Of a stretch of DNA of 64,000 nucleotides, positions 57,942-64,000 are shown piece by piece (position 1 is the stretch's first letter; each line of letters starts with the position of its first letter). The stretch is from assembly GCA_910576845.1 (NCBI GenBank), contig CAJTJA010000002.1, positions 1 through 64,000 of the forward strand. The letters are read 5' to 3'. The notes under the pieces are model-generated. The model did not search any database. It was not told the DNA's origin and saw only the letters and a program-made list of their open reading frames with translations. The stretch is from an uncultured Oscillibacter sp. (GTDB lineage Bacteria; Bacillota; Clostridia; Oscillospirales; Oscillospiraceae). The position numbers and the translations under genes were made by a program.

Positions 57942-60236
57942 ATGAGCAAAAGCGTCGGTAAGAGCGTAACCCGGGTGGATGCCTATGAAAAGGCCACAGG
58001 CCGGGCAAAATACATGGACGATCTCTGTGACCGCAGCGCCCTGATTGCGAAAATCTGTCATTCCACCATTGCCCACGGCTTCGTGAGGTCTGTGGACACA
58101 TCGGCGGCGGAGGCTGTCCCGGGCGTGGTGAAGGTTCTGACCTGCTTCGACGTCCCCGATATTGAGTTTCCAACAGCAGGACATCCCTGGTCCATGGACC
58201 CCCATCACCAGGATGTGGCAGACCGGAAGCTGCTGAACCGGCATATTCGCTATTACGGAGACGAGGTGGCTGTGGTCATTGCGGAGGATGAGGTGGCCGC
58301 ATCCCAAGCCGTTCGGGCCATCCGGGTAGAGTACGAGGAGCTGCCCTTCGTGCTGGATGTCCAGGAGGCCATGAAGGACGGCGCGCCCCAGATTCAGGAG
58401 CGTTATCCAGGCAACATTCTGGCCCACTCCGACCTTCGCCGGGGAGATTATGAAGCTGCACGGAGGGAGCCTGGCCTGATCAAAGTTGAAGGATGGTACG
58501 ATACCCCCACTGTTCAGCACTGCCATATTGAAAACCATGGCTGCTTTGCGTATGAGGAAGCGGGGCGGATTGTAGTGGTCAGTTCCACACAGATTCCTCA
58601 CATTGTCCGCCGGGTAGTCGGTCAGGCTTTGGGGATTTCCTGGGGTAAGGTTCGCGTTATCAAACCATACATTGGCGGCGGTTTCGGCAATAAGCAGGAT
58701 GCGCTGTATGAGCCCCTGTGCGCCTGGTGCTCCACAAATGTCGGCGGACGCCTGGTGAAGCTGGAGTGCAGCCGGGAGGAAACTTTTGTTTCAAACCGGG
58801 TTCGCCATGCCATCCGCACTCATATTATTTCTTATGTCCGGCCTGACGGAACATTGGCAGCCCGGAAGCTGGAGGCTTTTTCCAACCAGGGAGCCTACGC
58901 GTCCCATGGCCACGGCATTGTGGCGAAGGGCATGAACGCTTTTCCCCAGCTTTATCCGTGCCCAAACGTGGAGTGTGACAGTTGGACGGTGTATACCAAC
59001 CGCCCCTCCGCCGGAGCCATGCGGGGCTATGGTATTCCCCAGGCCATGTTTGCCGGGGAATGCCACATGGACGATATCTGCAAGGCAATTGGCATGTCTC
59101 CTTTGGAGTTCCGCCGGAAAAACCTGATGCCCATGGGTTATGTGGACGGCTTTTCCAAGAATGAACTCTATTCTGACACCTTCAACCAGTGCATGGACAA
59201 GGCCCTGGAGATGCTGGACTACCGAAAGAAGTTTGAGGAGTATCAAAACCAGACAGGACCCGTTCGAAAGGGTGTGGGACTAGCCGTCTTCTGGTACAAC
59301 ACCGCTGTGTGGCCCATCTCCCTGGAGTCGTCTTCCTGCCGTATGGTGCTGAACCAGGATGGTTCCCTCCAGTTCCAGACTGGCGAAACGGAAATTGGCC
59401 AGGGCTGTGACACTGCGTATTCCCAGATGGTGGCGGACGCCGTGGGTGTTCCCCTCAGCGACGTCCATGTTGTCTCCACTCAGGACACAGATATTACACC
59501 CTTCGGCACCGGGGCTTACGCTTCCCGGCAGACCTACATAGGCGGTTTTTCCATTATGCAGACGGCCCTGGCTCTGCGGGAGCGCATTTTAAAGGTGGCT
59601 CATGAGCAGACCCGGATGCCTGTTTCCAACCTGGACCTGGTGGATGGACAGATTGTCCGCAGGAGCGACGGCAGGGTTTTGAAGTCCCTGGGAGATTTGG
59701 CGATGGAGAGTCTCTATTCTGTGGAGCACAGCCAGCATATTACTGCCGAGACAACCGCTCAGATCAAATCCAATGCCTATTCTTTTGGCTGCTCGTTTGC
59801 GGAAGTAGAGGTAGATATTCCTATGTGTAAGGTGAAGCTTCTGCGTTTGGTGAATGTCCACGACTGCGGCACTCTCATCAACCCGGCCCTGGCGGAGGCC
59901 CAGGTTCATGGAGGCATGTCCATGGCTATCGGCTACGGTCTTTCAGAGGAGCTGAAGTTTGACGAGAAGACTGGAAAGCCCTTGAACAACAACCTTCTGG
60001 ACTATAAGCTGTCCACATTTATGGATCATCCCACGTTGGATGTCGGTTTTGTGGAGAACCCAGAACCCACTTCACCCTATGGCACGAAGGCCCTGGGTGA
60101 ACCCCCGGCCTGCTCCGGTGCTCCGGCCATTCGGAATGCTGTTTTAAATGCCACTGGTGTGGCAATTGATTCCTGTCCCATCACGCCCCACATCCTGTAC
60201 CGTGAATTTAAAGCGGCGGGATTGATTGAAGAGTAA
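57942..60236 (+). CDS. xdhA: Xanthine dehydrogenase molybdenum-binding subunit
   Basis: A 764-residue molybdopterin subunit of a three-subunit xanthine dehydrogenase-type enzyme. SVTRVDAYEKATGRAKYMDD at the N-terminus, IGGGFGNKQDALYEPLCAWC near 245, SAGAMRGYGIPQAMFAGECH near 355, TGETEIGQGCDTAYSQMVAD near 480 and the C-terminal YGTKALGEPPACSGAPAIRN (catalytic Glu in GEPP) match E. coli XdhA-like proteins. Substrate among purines or other heterocycles is not certain. The start follows AAAAGGAGGGCACCTT. It leads a three-gene operon with xdhB and xdhC. Confidence 0.92.
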   Translation: MSKSVGKSVTRVDAYEKATGRAKYMDDLCDRSALIAKICHSTIAHGFVRSVDTSAAEAVPGVVKVLTCFDVPDIEFPTAGHPWSMDPHHQDVADRKLLNRHIRYYGDEVAVVIAEDEVAASQAVRAIRVEYEELPFVLDVQEAMKDGAPQIQERYPGNILAHSDLRRGDYEAARREPGLIKVEGWYDTPTVQHCHIENHGCFAYEEAGRIVVVSSTQIPHIVRRVVGQALGISWGKVRVIKPYIGGGFGNKQDALYEPLCAWCSTNVGGRLVKLECSREETFVSNRVRHAIRTHIISYVRPDGTLAARKLEAFSNQGAYASHGHGIVAKGMNAFPQLYPCPNVECDSWTVYTNRPSAGAMRGYGIPQAMFAGECHMDDICKAIGMSPLEFRRKNLMPMGYVDGFSKNELYSDTFNQCMDKALEMLDYRKKFEEYQNQTGPVRKGVGLAVFWYNTAVWPISLESSSCRMVLNQDGSLQFQTGETEIGQGCDTAYSQMVADAVGVPLSDVHVVSTQDTDITPFGTGAYASRQTYIGGFSIMQTALALRERILKVAHEQTRMPVSNLDLVDGQIVRRSDGRVLKSLGDLAMESLYSVEHSQHITAETTAQIKSNAYSFGCSFAEVEVDIPMCKVKLLRLVNVHDCGTLINPALAEAQVHGGMSMAIGYGLSEELKFDEKTGKPLNNNLLDYKLSTFMDHPTLDVGFVENPEPTSPYGTKALGEPPACSGAPAIRNAVLNATGVAIDSCPITPHILYREFKAAGLIEE

Positions 60237-60252
60237 AAAGGAGGGCCAGCAT

Positions 60253-61134
60253 ATGTATGATATGAAAGCCCTGTATCAGGCTAAAAGTGTGAAGGATGCC
60301 GTGGCCCTTCGGCTGGCTCATCCGGAGGCTCAGATTATTGCCGGAGGCTCCGACGTGCTGGTCCAGATGCGGGAGGGGAAACGGGCCGGGGCAGAGCTGA
60401 TCTCCATCCAGACCCTGGATGAAATTCGGGGTGTATCTCAAGATGAAGACGGAACGCTTCGGATTGGCTCACTCACCAGCTTTTCTCATATTACGAAGGA
60501 CCCTTTGATTCAAAAATACATCAATGTTCTGGGTGAGGCTGTGGACCAAGTGGGCGGCCCCCAGATCAGAAATATCGGCACCATTGGAGGCAACACCTGC
60601 AATGGCGTTACCTCTGCCGACTCCGCCTCTACGCTCCACGCTTGGGACGCGGTTGTTGAGCTCACCGGACCTAATGGGGTCCGCCGTCAGCCCATCCGTG
60701 ATTTCTATATCCGTGCGGGGAAGGTGGATATTCGGGAGGGAGAGATACAGACTGCCATTCTTATCCCGAAGGAGAGCTATGAAAACTGTTTTGGGCACTA
60801 TATCAAATATGCTATGCGGAATGCGATGGATATCGCGACTCTGGGCACATCTGTCAACGTCCGCCTCTCGGCAGACAAAAAAACAGTGGAACGGGCCCGT
60901 GTAGCTTTCGGTGTGGCAGGGCCGGTACCGCTTCGGGCGGAGCATGCGGAGGCATTGGCTGCGGGTAAGTCTCTTTCAATGGAACTGGCGGAGCAATTTG
61001 CCCAGGCGGTGAAGGAAGATATCAATCCCCGGGATTCTTGGCGGGCGGCGAAGGATTTCCGTCTTCATATCGCTGTGGAGAGCGCGAAGCGGGCCTTTGT
61101 CGAGTCCGTGAGATTGGCGGGAGGTGACCTGTGA
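60253..61134 (+). CDS. xdhB: Xanthine dehydrogenase FAD-binding subunit
   Basis: A 293-residue FAD subunit that passes electrons from the FeS centres to NAD. AQIIAGGSDVLVQMREGKRA near residue 25 and GGPQIRNIGTIGGNTCNGVT near 103 are the FAD-binding motifs of the CO-dehydrogenase flavoprotein family. The start at 60253 lies after AAAAAGGAGGGCC, 16 bases after the xdhA stop; the longer frame begins inside xdhA. The stop overlaps the xdhC start. Confidence 0.94.
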   Translation: MYDMKALYQAKSVKDAVALRLAHPEAQIIAGGSDVLVQMREGKRAGAELISIQTLDEIRGVSQDEDGTLRIGSLTSFSHITKDPLIQKYINVLGEAVDQVGGPQIRNIGTIGGNTCNGVTSADSASTLHAWDAVVELTGPNGVRRQPIRDFYIRAGKVDIREGEIQTAILIPKESYENCFGHYIKYAMRNAMDIATLGTSVNVRLSADKKTVERARVAFGVAGPVPLRAEHAEALAAGKSLSMELAEQFAQAVKEDINPRDSWRAAKDFRLHIAVESAKRAFVESVRLAGGDL

Positions 61135-61637
61135 TGGAAAAGCACCAGATTCAGTATCAAACAATTCGCTTCAACTTGAATGGCAAGGATGTGGAGAGGA
61201 CTGTGGATGTCCGTGCCAGCCTTACTGATATGCTGCGAAACGATTTTAGAATGACTTCTGTGAAGAAGGGCTGCGAGGTTGGGGAGTGTGGGGCCTGTAA
61301 TGTCCTTATCGACGGAGAGGCATTCAATTCCTGCATCTATCTGGCTGTCTGGGCGGAGGGAAAAAAGCTCCGCACGCTGGAGGGGCTGCTGGGTCCTGAC
61401 GGGGAGCTCAGCGACATTCAGCAGGCGTTTGTAGACGAGGCGGCTATTCAGTGTGGTTTTTGCTCTCCTGGTTTTATCCTGACTGCGGTAGAAATTCTAG
61501 AGAGCGGAAAGGAATACACAGATGAGGAACTGCGGAAGCTGCTCTCAGGACATCTGTGCCGCTGCACGGGCTATGAAAATATCCTCCGGGCAGTGAAGAA
61601 AACGATGTATCGCCGTCTGGGAAAAGAGATGCCTTGA
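61134..61637 (+). CDS. xdhC: Xanthine dehydrogenase iron-sulfur subunit
   Basis: A 167-residue protein with two 2Fe-2S clusters: the plant-ferredoxin type in GCEVGECGACNVLIDGEAFN with a fourth Cys in NSC near residue 63, and the second type in IQCGFCSPGFILTAVEI and GHLCRCTGYENIL near 143. The last residues are basic. ATG at 61134 shares its first base with the xdhB stop (TGATG) and lies six bases after GGGAGGTGA; a GTG three bases earlier is possible. It carries electrons from the molybdenum to the FAD subunit. Confidence 0.94.
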   Translation: MEKHQIQYQTIRFNLNGKDVERTVDVRASLTDMLRNDFRMTSVKKGCEVGECGACNVLIDGEAFNSCIYLAVWAEGKKLRTLEGLLGPDGELSDIQQAFVDEAAIQCGFCSPGFILTAVEILESGKEYTDEELRKLLSGHLCRCTGYENILRAVKKTMYRRLGKEMP

Positions 61638-61808
61638 TAGCAGCGGAGCTGAACAGGCAATGTGCCTGGCTTCATAAAAGATGCAAGGGTGGTACATTGG
61701 CAAGTCAGTGGGTCTCGGGTTAAAAAACAGAAAATTTCCACTTTTTAACGCATATCGGCTGTATTACCGCTGTATTCTTTTCAACTGTGTTGGCTATAAA
61801 AGAAAGTA

Positions 61809-61846
61809 AAGTTCCGGGAAGAGCTTTTATGCTCTTCCCGGAACTT
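61809..61846. terminator. Terminator between xdhC and the convergent symporter gene
   Basis: AAGTTCCGGGAAGAGC and its complement make a 16-pair perfect stem with a six-base loop. It can end both converging transcripts. Confidence 0.85.
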
Positions 61847-61881
61847 GCTGTATGGGAGTTGGATGAAGAATAGGAATAAAT

Positions 61882-63066
61882 TTATTTGTTATTACCGTCG
61901 ATGGCATCCATCAACACGGCAATGGCACCATCGCCGGTGACGTTGCAGGCAGTGCCGAAGGAGTCCTGCGCAATGTACAGGGCAATCATCAGGGTCAGCA
62001 TGGCCTCATTGAAGCCCAGCATGGATTCCAGGATACCAAGAGCGGCCATAACGGCGCCACCGGGAACGCCAGGGGCGGCGACCATGGTCACGCCCAGCAT
62101 CATGATGAAGGGGAACATCTGAGCAATGTTGACGCTCCAGCCGTTCAGCATCATGATAGCAATGGCGCAGCTGGTCAGGGTGATGGTGGAGCCGGAGAGA
62201 TGGATCGTGGCGCACAGGGGGCACACAAACTCGGCCATCTTCTTGCTCACGCCGTTCTTCTTGGTGCAGTCCACAGTGACAGGGATGGTAGCCGCAGAGG
62301 ACTGGGTGCCGATAGCGGTCATGTAGGCGGGGATCATGTTCCGGACCATGCTGATGGGATTCTTCTTGGAGAAGGTTCCGGCAATGGTGTACTGGAACAG
62401 GATGATGAGGACGTGCATGATAATGATGATGACGAAGACCTTGGCGAACACGCTCATGATTTCCACAACGGTGCCGGCATAGGTCATGTTGGCAAAGATA
62501 CCATAGATATGGAAGGGCAGCAGGGGAATGAGAATATTGGCTACCAGCTTCTCCACGATCTCCTGGAAACCGAAGAAGATGTCCTTCAGAGGCTTATTGT
62601 GGGTGACGGCGATGCCCAAGCCGATGATGAAGGAGATCAGCAGAGCGGTCATGACGCCCATCACAGGGGGCATCTCCACAGTAAACAGGCCGGGGAGCAT
62701 GGTGTCTTCCGCATTCTGGGCATTGTCCATCACGATGGAACCAACTTTCAGGAAGGAGGGGAACAGGGCCCTGTCCACGCAGAAAGCGAAGGTGCCTGCG
62801 ATCAGGGTGGAAATATAAGCAATGCCGGCGGTAAGGCCTAAGGTTTTGCCTGCGCCCTCACCCAGGTCGGCGATGCCGGGAGCTACGAAACCGATGATAA
62901 TCAGCGGAATGCAGAAGTTCAGGAAATTGCCGAAAATGCTGTTGAATGTTGCGCCGATGCGAACAATAATCGGGAAGTCCGTCATTTGCGCGATGGCGCC
63001 AACGATGATACCCAGAACGATGGCAATCACGATCTTGGGCAGCAAACCCAACTTCTTTTTAGTCAT
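61882..63066 (-). CDS. Dicarboxylate/amino acid:cation symporter (DAACS family)
   Basis: A 394-residue membrane transporter of the SDF/DAACS family that carries glutamate, aspartate, serine, threonine or C4-dicarboxylates with sodium or protons. IPAYMTAIGTQSSAATIPVT near residue 260 is the serine-rich re-entrant loop, LSGSTITLTSCAIAIMM near 300 the next helix, and PGVPGGAVMAALGIL near 340 the second loop. The ATG at 63066 begins MTKKKLGLLPKIV; an in-frame start seven codons upstream has less support. It lies downstream of a threonine ammonia-lyase gene on the same strand, so threonine or serine uptake is a reasonable guess. Confidence 0.88.
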   Translation of the reverse strand: MTKKKLGLLPKIVIAIVLGIIVGAIAQMTDFPIIVRIGATFNSIFGNFLNFCIPLIIIGFVAPGIADLGEGAGKTLGLTAGIAYISTLIAGTFAFCVDRALFPSFLKVGSIVMDNAQNAEDTMLPGLFTVEMPPVMGVMTALLISFIIGLGIAVTHNKPLKDIFFGFQEIVEKLVANILIPLLPFHIYGIFANMTYAGTVVEIMSVFAKVFVIIIIMHVLIILFQYTIAGTFSKKNPISMVRNMIPAYMTAIGTQSSAATIPVTVDCTKKNGVSKKMAEFVCPLCATIHLSGSTITLTSCAIAIMMLNGWSVNIAQMFPFIMMLGVTMVAAPGVPGGAVMAALGILESMLGFNEAMLTLMIALYIAQDSFGTACNVTGDGAIAVLMDAIDGNNK

Positions 63067-63173
63067 AACTCTTTCTGCTCTCCTCACTGCGGGAGAGTCT
63101 CTCCTTTATTTATTCTGAATAATATGCAGAAAACGATAACGGTTTCATTGCGCCGCCGCAGGGAAGCGCCGGT

Positions 63174-64000
63174 TTAGTTGACAAAGGAATATCCTTTATC
63201 ACGAAGCGCCTGCTTAATCTGCCGCACGTGAGTAATGTCCCTGGTCTCCAAAACCATAGAAACAATACAGGTGTTGACGTCGGCGTGTTCATCGTCCCGG
63301 ACATGATTGATGCTGACGATGTTGGCTCCACTCTCCGAAACTACCTGCAAAAGCTGAATCAGGCTGCCGGGTTTATCCAGCACCCTGGCAGAGATATCCG
63401 CCAGACGGCCGGATTTGACCAGACCCTTGGTGATTACGCGGGACAGTGTGGTTACATCTACATTGCCGCCGGAGACCACACAGGCGGTCTTTTTCGAGGA
63501 GGTGTCCACCTTGCCGAACATGCAGGCTGCCACAGTTGTGGCGCCAGCGCCCTCAGACACGGTTTTCTGACCCTCCATCAGAGCCAGCATGGCGGCACAG
63601 ATCTCATCTTCGGAAACAGTGACAATATCATCCACGTATTTTTGGCAAAGCTCAAATGTCAACTCACCGGGGGTGAGTACATGGATGCCGTCGGCAATGG
63701 TATCGCCGTCGTTGACAGTGGTAACTTCCCCCGCCTTCCGGGATTCGTACATAGAAGCCACCGTAGCGGCCTGTACGCCGATCACGCGGCATGCAGGCTT
63801 CAGGCTCTTGATGGCAAAGGCAATGCCGCTGATGAGGCCGCCGCCGCCGATGGGAACCACCACCTGCTCCACATCCGGAAGCTGTTCCAGAATTTCCAGG
63901 CCGATGGTGCCTTGGCCTGCAATTACGTAGGGGTCATTGAATGGGTGGGCAAAGGTGTAGCCATGTTCCTCGGAAAGGCGCGCAGCCTCCCGGGCGGCGT
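63174..64000 (-). CDS. ilvA: Threonine ammonia-lyase with ACT domain (5' end beyond window)
   Basis: The C-terminal 275 residues of a PLP-dependent threonine dehydratase, which converts threonine to 2-oxobutyrate and ammonia. The frame runs off the right edge without a start. Visible parts are AHPFNDPYVIAGQGTIGLEI, the phosphate-binding VVVPIGGGGLISGIAFAIKS and CVVSGGNVDVTTL. A C-terminal ACT domain follows (ISARVLDKPGSLIQLLQVVS, ANIVSINHVRDDEHADVNTC). The single short ACT domain favours the catabolic form (tdcB-like) over biosynthetic IlvA, so the symbol is tentative. The PLP lysine lies outside the window. The symporter gene follows 107 bases downstream. Confidence 0.9.
   Translation of the reverse strand, partial: AAREAARLSEEHGYTFAHPFNDPYVIAGQGTIGLEILEQLPDVEQVVVPIGGGGLISGIAFAIKSLKPACRVIGVQAATVASMYESRKAGEVTTVNDGDTIADGIHVLTPGELTFELCQKYVDDIVTVSEDEICAAMLALMEGQKTVSEGAGATTVAACMFGKVDTSSKKTACVVSGGNVDVTTLSRVITKGLVKSGRLADISARVLDKPGSLIQLLQVVSESGANIVSINHVRDDEHADVNTCIVSMVLETRDITHVRQIKQALRDKGYSFVN

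Overview
The window looks like chromosome from a GC-rich, endospore-forming, anaerobic gut Firmicute, most likely the Oscillospirales (Oscillibacter/Lawsonibacter/Flavonifractor-like). The evidence is a complete spoIIA operon, strong AGGAGG ribosome-binding sites, TTGACA/TATAAT promoters, a glmS ribozyme, a PTS cluster, a secreted SLH/BspA-type surface protein, a putatively selenium-dependent xanthine dehydrogenase and many short intergenic repeats. The genus is inference. No rRNA, tRNA or CRISPR was recognised.

Layout. 1-16 kb: an EEP-family hydrolase, a CapA-like protein, mtlD, pgi, a pyrophosphatase-like protein, then glmS behind its self-cleaving ribozyme, which carries an unusually long insertion. 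Leftward from 13.5 kb runs a PTS operon (DeoR-type regulator, fruK, mtlA-type EIICBA, sorbose-1-phosphate-reductase-like dehydrogenase), then an NCS2 purine permease and a GNAT. 16-21 kb: a gene-poor stretch with repeat debris and an 1112-residue surface protein. 21-30 kb: purine-nucleoside utilisation (PNP, MTA/SAH-deaminase-type amidohydrolase, Fe-alcohol dehydrogenase, BMP lipoprotein, two-domain ABC ATPase, two permeases). 30-34 kb: a repeat- and pseudogene-rich stretch with an aminotransferase and a lipoprotein. 34-43 kb: housekeeping genes (polA, kinase-like, EamA, rimI, GNAT, tsaD, MGMT-like, nitrilase, Smr, YjbQ). 43-47 kb: a BlaI/BlaR1-type pair with a giant receptor. 47-49 kb: spoIIAA-spoIIAB-sigF. 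49-54 kb: a radical-SAM/partner DNA-repair pair with a small membrane protein behind a LexA-like promoter, a DUF5684-like/XRE divergent pair, thiN, and a palindrome-rich non-coding stretch. 54.6-61.6 kb: two molybdenum hydroxylase systems with a MocA-like cytidylyltransferase between them. 61.9-64 kb: a DAACS symporter and a threonine ammonia-lyase cut by the window edge.

A purine theme links three distant parts of the window: nucleoside import and phosphorolysis (21-30 kb), base import (13.8-15.1 kb) and base oxidation (54.6-61.6 kb). The permease promoter and the first xanthine dehydrogenase promoter carry the same 14-base palindrome core in the same orientation, which suggests a common unidentified regulator. 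Three families of short non-autonomous repeats, two with clear terminal inverted repeats, sit between genes and have shortened or extended at least two small reading frames.
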